A stretch of DNA of 64,000 nt from Chitinophaga pinensis (GCF_007896845.1 NZ_VOHS01000001.1:372001-436000); one strand, 5' to 3'; shown: positions 8,260-16,619, counted from the first letter of the stretch. Notes: a model not told the origin generated them from the sequence alone. Translations and numbers: made by a program.

Positions 8260-10173
8260 TTAAAGTCTGCTTCTTTTGATCTCCTCCACAACGGCCGGAT
8301 CGAGCAGGGTAGAGGTATCACCCAGATTGTCCAGTTCTCCTTCTGCGATTTTGCGGAGGATACGGCGCATGATTTTACCTGAGCGGGTCTTAGGTAAACC
8401 ACTGACGAACTGGATCTTATCCGGTTTGGCGATTGGACCAATGATACGGGATACTGTCTGCAGAATGTCTTTTTTAGTCAGTTCAGGATCATGGGTCTGT
8501 CTTTCAGTGATCACATAAGCATAAATGCCCTGTCCTTTGATGTCGTGCGGATATCCTACAACAGCGCTTTCTACGACGCCGGCGTGCATGTTGATGGCAT
8601 TTTCGACTTCGGCTGTACCGATACGGTGACCACTTACATTGAGTACATCGTCTACGCGGCCGGTGATGCGGTAGTAGCCATCTTCATCGCGGAGACAACC
8701 ATCGCCGGTAAAGTAGAGATTATCGTATGTAGCGAAGTAGGTGGTGCGACAGCGTTCATGATCGCCATAGGTCGTGCGCAACATACCCGGCCACGGGAAC
8801 TTGATACAGAGGTTACCATTGACATTATTGCCTTTGATTTCTTCTCCTTTTTCGTCTACAAGGATGGGTTGGATACCCGGCAGCGGAAGCGTGGCGTAGC
8901 CCGGTTTTTCTTTGGTAACGCCGGCAATAGGTGTGATCATAATACCTCCGGTTTCAGTTTGCCACCATGTGTCAACAATCGGACAACGTCCTTTACCGAT
9001 ATGATCTTTGAACCAATGCCAGGCTTCCTCATTGATAGGTTCACCAACACTACCCAGTTTTCTGAGAGAGCTGAGGTCTTTATGATTTACCGGACCAAGA
9101 CCGTATCCCATCAGACTGCGGATGGCGGTAGGAGCGGTATAAAGAATATTTACACGGAATTTATCTACGATAGACCATAAGCGGCCTGCATCAGGATAAG
9201 TAGGCACACCTTCAAACATCAGGGTGGTAGCGCCGGCACTGAGCGGACCGTAGATGATATAACTATGACCGGTGATCCATCCCACATCGGCGGTACAGAA
9301 GTATACTTCGCCGGGCTGGTATTGGAAGGTATTTACAAAAGTATAGTTTGCGTATACCATGTAGCCACCGCAGGTATGTACAACTCCTTTAGGTTTACCG
9401 GTAGAGCCGGAAGTATAGAGGATGAAGAGCATATCTTCCGCATCCATTTCTTCAGCCGGACAAGGAGGATTTCCCATGGTTTCCACCTGTTTGATCTCAT
9501 CTTCCCACCAGAGGTCACGTCCTTTGATCATGCTGACAGGCGTGCGGGTGCGGGTACATACGATCACCTTTTTAACAGAAGGGCAGCCAATAAGAGCATC
9601 ATCGATAACAGATTTGAGCGGAATATCTTTATTACCACGGAATGCACCGTCGCAGGTGATGACCAGACTGGCCTGTGCGTCCTGAATCCTGTCAGCAATA
9701 GACTGTGCACTAAAGCCGCCGAATACTACTGAGTGGATCGCGCCGATACGGGCACAGGCAAGTACTGCGATGGCCAGTTCGGGGATCATACCCATATAGA
9801 TACAAACGCGGTCACCTTTCTTTACACCATTGTTCTTCAATACATTGGCGAATTGGCAAACTTTATTATAAAGATCACGATAAGTAATAACGCGGTGGTG
9901 TTCTTCCGGATCGTTAGGTTCCCAGATAATAGCGGGTGTATTTCCCAGAGTACCGAGGTGACGGTCAAGGCAGTTTTCGGTAATATTGAGTTTACCGCCA
10001 GTGAACCATTTAACATCCGGATCTTTAAAATTCCATTCCAGTACCTTATCCCATTTACGGCGCCAGTAGAAGTGATCAGCCACATTTGCCCAGAAGCCTT
10101 CCGGGTCCATAACACTCTGCTGATAATTCTGTTGATACTCTTCTAAGCTCTTGATCTGATACGGATAAGCCAT
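8260..10173 (-). CDS. acs: Acetyl-CoA synthetase (acetate--CoA ligase, AMP-forming)
   Basis: The 637-residue length is normal for Acs. Motifs appear in family order: the N-terminal ACAS region, the ATP-binding loop YTSGSTGKPKG at residues 253-263, WWQTETGG in the adenylation core, GRVDDVLNVSGHRIGTAEVE at the hinge, and PKTRSGKIMRR near the C-terminus. Lys600 in that last motif corresponds to the lysine that is acetylated to switch off Acs in other bacteria. The enzyme converts acetate, ATP and CoA to acetyl-CoA through acetyl-AMP in the cytoplasm, feeding acetate into central metabolism. It has its own terminator and no co-directional partner nearby. No deacetylase or acetyltransferase gene is seen beside it. 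Confidence 0.97.
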   Translation of the reverse strand: MAYPYQIKSLEEYQQNYQQSVMDPEGFWANVADHFYWRRKWDKVLEWNFKDPDVKWFTGGKLNITENCLDRHLGTLGNTPAIIWEPNDPEEHHRVITYRDLYNKVCQFANVLKNNGVKKGDRVCIYMGMIPELAIAVLACARIGAIHSVVFGGFSAQSIADRIQDAQASLVITCDGAFRGNKDIPLKSVIDDALIGCPSVKKVIVCTRTRTPVSMIKGRDLWWEDEIKQVETMGNPPCPAEEMDAEDMLFILYTSGSTGKPKGVVHTCGGYMVYANYTFVNTFQYQPGEVYFCTADVGWITGHSYIIYGPLSAGATTLMFEGVPTYPDAGRLWSIVDKFRVNILYTAPTAIRSLMGYGLGPVNHKDLSSLRKLGSVGEPINEEAWHWFKDHIGKGRCPIVDTWWQTETGGIMITPIAGVTKEKPGYATLPLPGIQPILVDEKGEEIKGNNVNGNLCIKFPWPGMLRTTYGDHERCRTTYFATYDNLYFTGDGCLRDEDGYYRITGRVDDVLNVSGHRIGTAEVENAINMHAGVVESAVVGYPHDIKGQGIYAYVITERQTHDPELTKKDILQTVSRIIGPIAKPDKIQFVSGLPKTRSGKIMRRILRKIAEGELDNLGDTSTLLDPAVVEEIKRSRL

Positions 10174-10369
10174 AGCTGCAATCAGTTTTTGTTGGTCAAA
10201 TTAAGTAACGTGTTAGCAATCTGCAGCTTAAATTTAATAAAATTGGGCAATAGTCAATAACAAACCTGTTCATGTTCTCATAGGGCCAGGAATGGTGTCT
10301 TTAGCTGGTCTGAAGGGGATCCTGGAGTTAGCATCTAAATGGCATAGGTTATGAAATACAGGTGTTTAA

Positions 10370-10669
10370 TTAATCTTTAGCTGGCTTTTTCCTGTATTTC
10401 CCGCAGTACTCCCAGAAACCCTCAAATACTTCATCGAGTACCGCAATGATCTTTTCTTTTTCTGCATTGCTGAGACTGGGTGTGATCTTTTCACTGTTGA
10501 GGCTACCGGGCCTGATGGCAGTACGCATTTTGCGGTAAAAAGTGGGGATGCTCCATGAACATTCCTCGCATACGCGCTCTCGGAAGTAGATCGGGAGATT
10601 GATCATCCTTGAATGCACATCCTGTAACAAATTGATTGGTTCAGGTGCGGAAGGCATCTTCTTTTTCAT
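10370..10669 (-). CDS. Small hypothetical protein with a possible HTH-like core
   Basis: The 99-residue protein is basic at both ends (MKKKMPSAPEP; KYRKKPAKD). The central segment RERVCEECSWSIPTFYRKMR looks like a short helix-turn-helix, with a Cys pair CEEC just ahead of it, and a second predicted helix NAEKEKIIAVLDEVFEGFWEY follows. No named family is recognised. It is divergent from the double-HTH regulator across a 394-base AT-rich gap, which suggests a small DNA-binding or accessory regulatory protein, but this is inference only. Confidence 0.55.
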   Translation of the reverse strand: MKKKMPSAPEPINLLQDVHSRMINLPIYFRERVCEECSWSIPTFYRKMRTAIRPGSLNSEKITPSLSNAEKEKIIAVLDEVFEGFWEYCGKYRKKPAKD

Positions 10670-11063
10670 GTCGAATGTTTTTGATTTAATGTGATAATGA
10701 TTAATTGAGAGTTTCTTACCACTATAACAATAATGATTGTGATGTAAGCAAATCTATTTATAAATATTTTATTGTAGCAATTTTTAATTAAATATTTTTC
10801 TGAGTACTTGTGTTATCCTAATTGATTGTTAAGTAGTTGGTTACAATCGATTTCTGTGAATGAAAAAATCTCCCTGTCAATACTTCTCATTGAAACACAA
10901 TATGTACGGATTTGTTAACTATAAAGCAGGTGTCAATTGTATTATCGCGCTGATAACTATATTGTCTATATGAATTTCTAATTATGGCATTGAAATGGAA
11001 ATTATTATTATATTGTATGAATTGCACACCAGCGCAAACCACTGTTAGTAAAATATAGCATAC
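10670..11063. other. AT-rich divergent intergenic region
   Basis: This 394-base gap lies between two divergent genes, a small unknown protein and a double-HTH regulator. It is AT-rich with no convincing open frame. An imperfect inverted repeat, ATTGATTGT (10821-10829) against ACAATCGAT (10843-10851), could be an operator. No exact TAnnTTTG box was found. Confidence 0.4.
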
Positions 11064-11687
11064 ATGTCCAGGTTAATCCACATGGGCCAGCGCCTTAAAC
11101 AAATATTAAAACAGAAGAAAGTTAAGATAGTAGACTTCGCAGACATGGCTGGTTTCACCAACCAGATTGCACATTACCATTTGCGTAAGAGTGATATGAA
11201 GCGGAGCACATTAGAGAAATTCTGTGAGATCATCGGTGTTACACCGGAAGAGTTTTATGAATGGAACAGCAGCCCTTCGGTAAATGGAGAGAAAGGGGCA
11301 GAAAGTACAATATTGCATCACGGCGGCCGGCTGATGGAGCTGATAGGAGAGCGGGGATTGAATAAAACCAGACTGGCTAAACGTCTTGGCATGAGTCGCA
11401 GAACGATGTACAATCTGTTTGAAAAAGAAGTGTTCGGCGCAGAAGAGCTGGACAGAGTTGTAAGAGCTTTGGAGATGACAAGCACCAGTTTCCTCCATCC
11501 CGGCGCACTGGAAGACGCGCGTCAGGCTGAAAATGACGAAATGCTCGCGCTCAGAGAGAAGTACTACAAGCTACTGGAAGAGCATAACATGTTATTGAAA
11601 AGCTATTCATCCCTCAAAGAAGGACTCGAACTTGCCAAGAAAGATATTTTACAATTACGTAAACAAGCCCGTTCAAAAAAAGGCTGA
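11064..11687 (+). CDS. Transcriptional regulator with two XRE/Cro-type HTH domains and a C-terminal coiled coil
   Basis: The 207-residue protein has one HTH in about residues 7-65 (GQRLKQILKQKKVKIVDFAD, later STLEKFCEIIGVTPEEFYEW) and a second in about residues 90-150 (GRLMELIGERGLNKTRLAKR, then LGMSRRTMYNLFEKE). The C-terminal 50 residues are a charged heptad-rich helix (LREKYYKLLEEHNMLL onward), probably for dimerisation. No peptidase or ligand domain is present, so this is not a LexA/CI-type cleavable repressor. It is followed by the transposase-like gene after 169 bases. The target is unknown. The ATG at 11064 gives a compact N-terminus directly before the first HTH. Confidence 0.75.
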   Translation: MSRLIHMGQRLKQILKQKKVKIVDFADMAGFTNQIAHYHLRKSDMKRSTLEKFCEIIGVTPEEFYEWNSSPSVNGEKGAESTILHHGGRLMELIGERGLNKTRLAKRLGMSRRTMYNLFEKEVFGAEELDRVVRALEMTSTSFLHPGALEDARQAENDEMLALREKYYKLLEEHNMLLKSYSSLKEGLELAKKDILQLRKQARSKKG

Positions 11688-11823
11688 TACACGAAAAGAC
11701 ACAACTAACTATCTCAGTACACCCAGACAATATTCCACCGACGATTAACCCATAACATCCACCATGTGATTTCCGGGGTTTTTATCGAATAGTAAAATTG
11801 TTATAGTTTTACGTGTATTACTA

Positions 11824-11846
11824 TTATGATAATCAAGTTATCATAA
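11824..11846. repeat. Palindrome just upstream of the transposase-like gene
   Basis: TTATGATAA (11824-11832) and TTATCATAA (11838-11846) are perfect inverted repeats with a 5-base spacer, ending 10 bases before the ATG at 11857. A second, weaker pair, GTAAAA/TTTTAC, lies at 11792-11812. It may be an operator or an RNA hairpin in the leader. Confidence 0.5.
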
Positions 11847-11856
11847 ATCTTTTTCG

Positions 11857-12306
11857 ATGAATTATCTGCCGAATGCATTTGATCCTCCCGTATGGTATCT
11901 GGTAATGCCCGTTTGTGGTGCCGGAGAGGAAGTCTTTACCCGGAAAAGGTATGCTGATATTGTAGCTGCAAAGCTGAATAATGATCAGCACCATGCACTG
12001 GTGAAAGTAGAAGATTATATGTTCCTGCCTTCGTCCATTCACATCATAATACGTGAAGGCGCACTCACTCTTGACCTGTGGTGGCAACCATTTATGGATG
12101 CCGTCATGGAAGAGATTCGTCTGCAGGCGCCGGACGAAAAATTATCGTGGTGCAATAATACCTGCGAACGCATTGCTGATGCTGATGCATTTGAGCACAG
12201 GGCATATGAAATGCTCTTCCTGCCCGTATGGAAAGGCCTGGCCACAGACCCTGAGGGGTACGCCTATAATAGTGTCAATAACAGGGCAAAGATCGACTTA
12301 CAATAA
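11857..12306 (+). CDS. Degenerate REP-associated tyrosine transposase (IS200/IS605 Y1-like) relative, probably non-catalytic
   Basis: The 149-residue protein keeps the outline of a Y1 transposase. FDPPVWYLVMPVCGAGEEVF matches the opening strand and KRYADIVAAKL the first helix. VEDYMFLPSSIHIIIREG sits where active enzymes have AYVIMPNHVHLLI, and AYEMLFLPVWKGLATDPEGY then AYNSVNN sits where they have YIHNNPVRAGLVEDPEDY then PYSS. The His-hydrophobe-His metal site is reduced to Ser-Ile-His, and the middle segment with the catalytic Tyr is shortened. The reading frame is intact, which suggests a retained, repurposed DNA-binding protein rather than recent debris. It overlaps the convergent nucleotidase gene by 9 bases. 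The family call is from motif layout only. Confidence 0.5.
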   Translation: MNYLPNAFDPPVWYLVMPVCGAGEEVFTRKRYADIVAAKLNNDQHHALVKVEDYMFLPSSIHIIIREGALTLDLWWQPFMDAVMEEIRLQAPDEKLSWCNNTCERIADADAFEHRAYEMLFLPVWKGLATDPEGYAYNSVNNRAKIDLQ

Positions 12307-12819
12307 AAGTCCTGCCACATCCTGCCAGTTGTCCACTCTCTTAAAGTCAGTTACATGCACGTTATGTGGTGCCGTGTACATTAATCCCTGTCCCTTAAAA
12401 GGCTGCAGGTTCTTCACATGGTCGTCTATCATATAGTCTGCCTGTACAATCGTTTTGGATCCGCAGAAAACAATGTTCTGCCATGTAATGAACGGATAAT
12501 GCTCCGCCAGCCATTCTACCTTCTCCGGAAGTGATGCCGGAAATTCCATAGCCGCAGATACTATAAACACCTCATGCTTGTCCTGTAAAGCCCTGATCAC
12601 CTCCTGACTGTCCTTAATCACCGGCTTGGTTCTGAAGAAACCCGGCTCAAACAGGAAAGACCTGATGATTTCCTTTTCATGTGGGAAACCCGTGGTTTCC
12701 GGTTTGCCATATAATGCGTCCCTGTCTACCTGTACACCATAACGTTTCGCATACCAGTCAATCATCTGCTGCGTGGTATCTGCCATAACACCGTCCATGT
12801 CTATTGCAATTCTTGCCAT
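12298..12819 (-). CDS. 5'(3')-deoxyribonucleotidase-like HAD phosphatase (NT5C family)
   Basis: The 173-residue protein has the HAD motif I DMDGVMAD at residues 7-14 (nucleophile and acid/base Asp), a threonine-rich segment after it, motif II Ser in FIVSAAMEF, and an acidic motif IV in ADYMIDDHVKNL. Length and order fit the NT5C family, which dephosphorylates (deoxy)nucleoside monophosphates in the cytosol, although some members act on other phosphates. It is divergent from a DeoR-type regulator across 94 bases that carry a candidate operator, and an MFS transporter follows that regulator. This context suggests regulated salvage or export of a nucleoside or sugar (inference). Confidence 0.8.
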   Translation of the reverse strand: MARIAIDMDGVMADTTQQMIDWYAKRYGVQVDRDALYGKPETTGFPHEKEIIRSFLFEPGFFRTKPVIKDSQEVIRALQDKHEVFIVSAAMEFPASLPEKVEWLAEHYPFITWQNIVFCGSKTIVQADYMIDDHVKNLQPFKGQGLMYTAPHNVHVTDFKRVDNWQDVAGLLL

Positions 12820-12870
12820 ATTTTGCTGTTTTCTGCAAAGTTATTCCTTTTTCTGAGATTAGGTAGCATA

Positions 12871-12912
12871 AAATTGCAAGAAGTTTCTTATTTTTGCTGG
12901 AAATTGCAAGAA
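12871..12912 (+). promoter_or_regulatory. Direct-repeat operator candidate for the DeoR-family regulator
   Basis: AAATTGCAAGAA occurs exactly twice, at 12871-12882 and 12901-12912, 30 bases apart and so nearly on the same helix face. The copies bracket the -7 box, and the second ends one base before the regulator's ATG. This arrangement is expected for autorepression. The same gap contains the start of the divergent nucleotidase gene. Confidence 0.55.
12889..12896 (+). promoter_or_regulatory. -7 promoter box for the DeoR/MFS pair
   Basis: TATTTTTG matches TAnnTTTG and lies between the two AAATTGCAAGAA repeats. Transcription would start within or next to the second repeat, leaving a very short leader before the ATG at 12914. 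Confidence 0.5.
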
Positions 12913-12913
12913 T

Positions 12914-13660
12914 ATGCTGAAAGAAGAGCGCTTTGATTACATTCTCAGAAAGTTGCAGGCAGACCATAAAGTGCTGCACACAGAACTGAGTAATGATCTG
13001 CAGGTATCAGAAGATACTGTGCGGCGCGATCTGGAGGCGCTGGCTCAGAATGGTCTGTTGATCAAAGTAAGAGGTGGTGCTATTCCTCATTCTCCCCACC
13101 CATATGCCTTTAATGAACGTATCGGTATCCATGAAGACGATAAGAAAGCCATTGCCGCCAAAGCATTGTCTTTCCTGCGCGATGGCCAGACCATTATCAT
13201 GGATGGAGGTACTTCCACATATGCGCTTACCAAACTGTTCCCTCCTTCTTTGCAGCTGACTGTAGTTACCCCCAGTATTCCAATCGCAATGCAACTGATG
13301 GAGCATCCGGGGGTAGACGTCATCCTGACCGGTGGCCGGCTTTTTAAAAGTTCTCAGGTTACCGCAGGCATTGATACCATCCGCATGATTGAAAAAATGC
13401 GGGCCGACATCTGCTTTATGGGAGTGTGTAGTCTGCATCCGGAAGTGGGTGTGACTGGTCCGGATATGGACGAAGCAGCCGTGAAAAACGTCATGGTCCA
13501 GTCGGCCAACAGGGTCGTGGCACTGGTAACCGGAGATAAAATGGGAACAGCAGAACCTTACAAGGTGTGTAATATAACAGCAATGGATACGATTATAACC
13601 GATGAAGCCGGATTATCACTGGCTATCCCTTACCGACAGCTTGGAATTAATGTTATCTGA
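12914..13660 (+). CDS. DeoR/GlpR-family transcriptional regulator
   Basis: The 248-residue protein has an N-terminal winged HTH (RFDYILRKLQADHKVLHTEL, SEDTVRRDLEALAQNGLLIK) ending in the family's VRGGAI turn. A DeoRC sensor domain follows, with IIMDGGTSTYALTKLF, ILTGGRLFKSSQVTAG and DICFMGVCSLHPEVGVT, features that bind sugar phosphates in characterised members. It probably represses itself, the MFS gene 47 bases downstream and perhaps the divergent nucleotidase gene, with a phosphorylated sugar or nucleoside product as inducer. The inducer identity is inference. Confidence 0.9.
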   Translation: MLKEERFDYILRKLQADHKVLHTELSNDLQVSEDTVRRDLEALAQNGLLIKVRGGAIPHSPHPYAFNERIGIHEDDKKAIAAKALSFLRDGQTIIMDGGTSTYALTKLFPPSLQLTVVTPSIPIAMQLMEHPGVDVILTGGRLFKSSQVTAGIDTIRMIEKMRADICFMGVCSLHPEVGVTGPDMDEAAVKNVMVQSANRVVALVTGDKMGTAEPYKVCNITAMDTIITDEAGLSLAIPYRQLGINVI

Positions 13661-13707
13661 TAGTAGAACAGTGAACTTCTCAGTATTTTCTAAGTAATTA
13701 ACGTAGC

Positions 13708-14865
13708 ATGTTACAGGACTTGACAGTCGACTATTCTAACAAAAGGCATACACGTATAGCGGTAAGCGCCTTGTTTTTTCTGACCGGACTATGTTTTTCC
13801 AGCTGGGCATCAAGAATCCCTGCCATTCAGCACAAACTCAACCTTTCTGAAGGTGAGTTAGGTGGAATGTTGCTGGCCCTGCCCATCGGGTCTATTTTAT
13901 CCATGCCTGTTGCCGGTGTACTGGTGAGCAGGTATGGGAGCCGTTATGTGCTGATGACTGCCGGCTTGTTGTATGCCTTCATTCTGCCAACATTAGGTCT
14001 TACAACAACCGCGTGGCAATTGTTTTCCTGCCTCGTGCTGTTTGGATTCTGTGGTAACCTCGCCAATATTGCCGTGAATACACAGGCAGTACTGGTAGAA
14101 GCGATGTACGGACGCTCCATAATGGCATCGTTTCACGGACTGTGGAGTCTGGGTGGTTTTACCGGAGCCTCCATTGGTTCAGGTATGTCGGCACTGGGCA
14201 TCCTGCCTTATCAGCATTTTCTCGTAATCATGATCCTTGCTATCATCATAGTAGCAGTTGCCATCCGTCACGTGGTGTCTCATGATGCACCGGCAACAGG
14301 AGAGAAGACGCCATTATTTGCATGGCCTGACAAGGTATTGCTGATACTGGGTATCATCGCATTTTGCTCCATGATCTGTGAAGGGACAATGTTTGACTGG
14401 AGTGGCGTGTATTTCAGAAAAGTAATTGAGGCGCCGGAGAAAACAGCCGGACTCGGATATACTGCCTTTATGAGTACAATGGCTGCCTTCCGTTTTGTGG
14501 CAGACTGGCTGACCACCCGTTTTGGATTCAAAAGAATGTTGCAGATAAGCGGCGGACTGACAGCCGGCGGATTATTGATCGCCGTATTGCTGCCTTATTT
14601 TCCAACGGCCATCCTCGGCTTTCTGTTAGTCGGTGCAGGTGTTTCCTCTGTTGTACCTCTGGTATACAGCGCGGCCGGCCGTAGTAAAACCTTGTCACCG
14701 GGTATGGCACTGGCAGCCGTATCCACGATCGGTTACCTTGGGTTTCTTGCCGGACCACCCCTGATCGGATTTGTGGCACAGGCTACCAGTTTACGTATAT
14801 CATTCTCCATTATCGCACTGATGGGTACCTGTATTGCTGTGATGAGCACGAGGGCGAAGGAATAA
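13708..14865 (+). CDS. MFS transporter, YbjJ/fucose-permease-like
   Basis: The 385-residue protein has about 12 hydrophobic segments. The N-terminal signature FFLTGLCFSSWASRIPAIQH and the loop GVLVSRYGSRYVL resemble the YbjJ-type branch of the major facilitator superfamily; the middle has SFHGLWSLGGFTGASIGSGM. It sits in the inner membrane. The substrate is not readable from sequence. It follows the DeoR-type regulator on the same strand and ends at a bidirectional terminator. In E. coli, ybjJ lies next to a HAD phosphatase gene (ybjI); here the group also contains a HAD-fold phosphatase, an interesting but unproven parallel. Confidence 0.85.
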   Translation: MLQDLTVDYSNKRHTRIAVSALFFLTGLCFSSWASRIPAIQHKLNLSEGELGGMLLALPIGSILSMPVAGVLVSRYGSRYVLMTAGLLYAFILPTLGLTTTAWQLFSCLVLFGFCGNLANIAVNTQAVLVEAMYGRSIMASFHGLWSLGGFTGASIGSGMSALGILPYQHFLVIMILAIIIVAVAIRHVVSHDAPATGEKTPLFAWPDKVLLILGIIAFCSMICEGTMFDWSGVYFRKVIEAPEKTAGLGYTAFMSTMAAFRFVADWLTTRFGFKRMLQISGGLTAGGLLIAVLLPYFPTAILGFLLVGAGVSSVVPLVYSAAGRSKTLSPGMALAAVSTIGYLGFLAGPPLIGFVAQATSLRISFSIIALMGTCIAVMSTRAKE

Positions 14866-14897
14866 CTTATAATAATGCGGAGTGTTTTAGAAAAATA

Positions 14898-14926
14898 GAG
14901 GGGCTGATCGTAATGATCAGCCCCTC
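14898..14926. terminator. Bidirectional terminator between convergent genes
   Basis: GAGGGGCTGATC (14898-14909) and GATCAGCCCCTC (14915-14926) form a perfect 12-pair stem with a 5-base loop. A/T-rich tracts flank both sides, the better T tract reading on the minus strand. It serves the MFS gene and the convergent lipoprotein gene. Confidence 0.8.
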
Positions 14927-14950
14927 AAATATTTTGAAATAAAGAGATGG

Positions 14951-16024
14951 TTATTTTTTAACTAATTCCACCATATAGGAGGTGTTCGCCGTATTTACGA
15001 TCGTGATCGCCTGCGGGGTCATTTCAAGAAACTTTACGGAATAGGAGTAGAAGTTGGCAAATTCCAGTCCATTGTTGTCAACCACGATGGTCAGAATTTT
15101 GGATTCCGCATCGAAGGACCAGCCGCCTTTTTCCAGTTTGGTCTGTGTCTGTGTACCATAAGCGAGTTTATCGCAGGTAGAGTTTTCCAGCAGGACACGG
15201 GTGGCACTGGCAGAGAATAATTCGCTGAATTCATTCTGGTCAGTGAACATCATGTCATATTTGGTAACACCTGAGATAGCGGCAATGCCTTCAAAACACT
15301 GGCTATTGGTGTTGATACAATATTGCACCTTTCCATCCACACAGGTAAAATTGGTTTTGGAAGTATCCGGCAGATAATAGTTCTGCCATTTACCATTCGC
15401 ATCCGTTCTTCTGTTTACTTTCCATGAACCTACGAAATCCTGATATTCTGCAATCCCGTTCTGGCTGTGAATACGAACTAAACCTTTCACATGATTGCTG
15501 ACATGGTTCAGGGAGTCGTATGCGGCATATGTTACAGACAAAGTGTCTCCGATGATGTAAGGAGGCAGTTTTATGATGATAGAAGAATCTATATAGTCAC
15601 CCTGACGGCCCAAAGCAGAAGGCATGCCTGGAGCTTCTCTATAGAAACCACGGCTAGCGGAATAATCTACTTTAAAATGCGCGCCGCTGCCATTGATGGT
15701 AACATAGAATCCTTTTATGGTAGATTCATAGTAGGTAAAATTAGGCTTCACGACGATGTATCGGCCGCTGATAGCGTTTACAATGTTTTTATCTTCAACA
15801 AGAACAGGAGATCCGTTTGCGTCAGATGCGGCAGGCATGGCGCCGGGATTATAAATGCCGAATGCTACTTTTACCTTGGTTGCCAGCATCGTTCTGTCTC
15901 CAAGATGGATAGTGTCAATTTTTTCTGGTTGTTCGGTGTCTGTGCCTTCTCCGCCGTCGTCCTTTTTACAGGCGTAAAAAGCAACTGCACAGGCCAGCGC
16001 GCCGAATAATAATAGCTTTTTCAT
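14951..16024 (-). CDS. Lipoprotein of unknown function
   Basis: The 357-residue protein starts MKKLLLFGALACAVAFYAC, a lipoprotein signal with the lipidated Cys at residue 19. The following KKDDGGEG fits the Lys-Asp/Glu-rich export tag that sends Bacteroidota lipoproteins to the cell surface. The mature part is beta-rich, with an N-terminal half around GRYIVVKPNFTYYES and a C-terminal half from FVGSWKVNRRTDANGKW that resembles lipocalin-like domains common in this phylum. Cysteines at several positions (for example DGKVQYCINTNSQCFEG) could form disulfides. No enzymatic motif is seen. It is monocistronic, with its own terminator and a long upstream region. Confidence 0.65.
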   Translation of the reverse strand: MKKLLLFGALACAVAFYACKKDDGGEGTDTEQPEKIDTIHLGDRTMLATKVKVAFGIYNPGAMPAASDANGSPVLVEDKNIVNAISGRYIVVKPNFTYYESTIKGFYVTINGSGAHFKVDYSASRGFYREAPGMPSALGRQGDYIDSSIIIKLPPYIIGDTLSVTYAAYDSLNHVSNHVKGLVRIHSQNGIAEYQDFVGSWKVNRRTDANGKWQNYYLPDTSKTNFTCVDGKVQYCINTNSQCFEGIAAISGVTKYDMMFTDQNEFSELFSASATRVLLENSTCDKLAYGTQTQTKLEKGGWSFDAESKILTIVVDNNGLEFANFYSYSVKFLEMTPQAITIVNTANTSYMVELVKK

Positions 16025-16619
16025 GGTATCAGGGTTTGTTAGATTGTCTGGATCAATAAATAGAGTTCAGTAATAATAGTGATCGATCGGCTCCTTTCTT
16101 CAGAATTGTCTTAAAGTCATTTGTTGCTATATGTCCCTTAAACGCTTATAAGTTGTTTTTCATATTAAAAAATAAGCACATTATATACGCGTTTTTACCT
16201 CTTTAGGTTTTGCTACAGGATAAAATGTTCATTATTCTTCTAACGTGCTGTAATGTAATCTGTTGTGTCTGTTTGGGACCGGGACAAAGCTTGTTCTTCT
16301 ATAAAAGTATATGTTTTTTCTCAAATGTGATAGTGTGGGATGGTAAAGAAAGATGATTTTCCGGGATAAGGCCCTTTTGCATCCGGAAGGTCGCAGAGGA
16401 TGATTTGAGTGCGCTACATACGCCGCAATAAATATGTTTATTAATATTATTCGTTTGGCTAACACCTTATCTGTAAAGGATTTAAAACTTTACATTTCTT
16501 TTAGCGTCAAATTTAATTACCACAATAAACTTTGAAACCCTTAATTTTGCACGATTTTTTTGTCGGAGAATGGTACTAAAATCAGACTAGGTTTTAAAAA
16601 TTTCAATTAGAATACGCAA
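16025..16619. other. Divergent intergenic region upstream of carB
   Basis: 595 bases separate the lipoprotein start and the carB start. No open frame above about 40 codons has recognisable content. The right end holds the carB -7 box and a roughly 60-base leader; the rest is AT-rich and presumably carries the promoter of the minus-strand lipoprotein gene. No riboswitch or leader peptide was recognised. Confidence 0.4.
16542..16549 (+). promoter_or_regulatory. -7 promoter box for carB
   Basis: TAATTTTG matches the Bacteroidota TAnnTTTG consensus, about 70 bases before the carB ATG. A clear -33 TTTG at the usual spacing is not present. Confidence 0.45.

Noticed and set aside
8491..9180. 229-codon open frame on the plus strand inside acs
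   Set aside because: It lies entirely antisense to the well-supported acs gene, shows no domain, and its composition mirrors the acs codon pattern.
10370..12306. Cluster of small protein, double-HTH regulator and transposase-like gene as an anti-phage or toxin-antitoxin island
   Set aside because: No nuclease, toxin fold or immunity motif is visible, and the spacing and strand arrangement do not match known two-gene systems.
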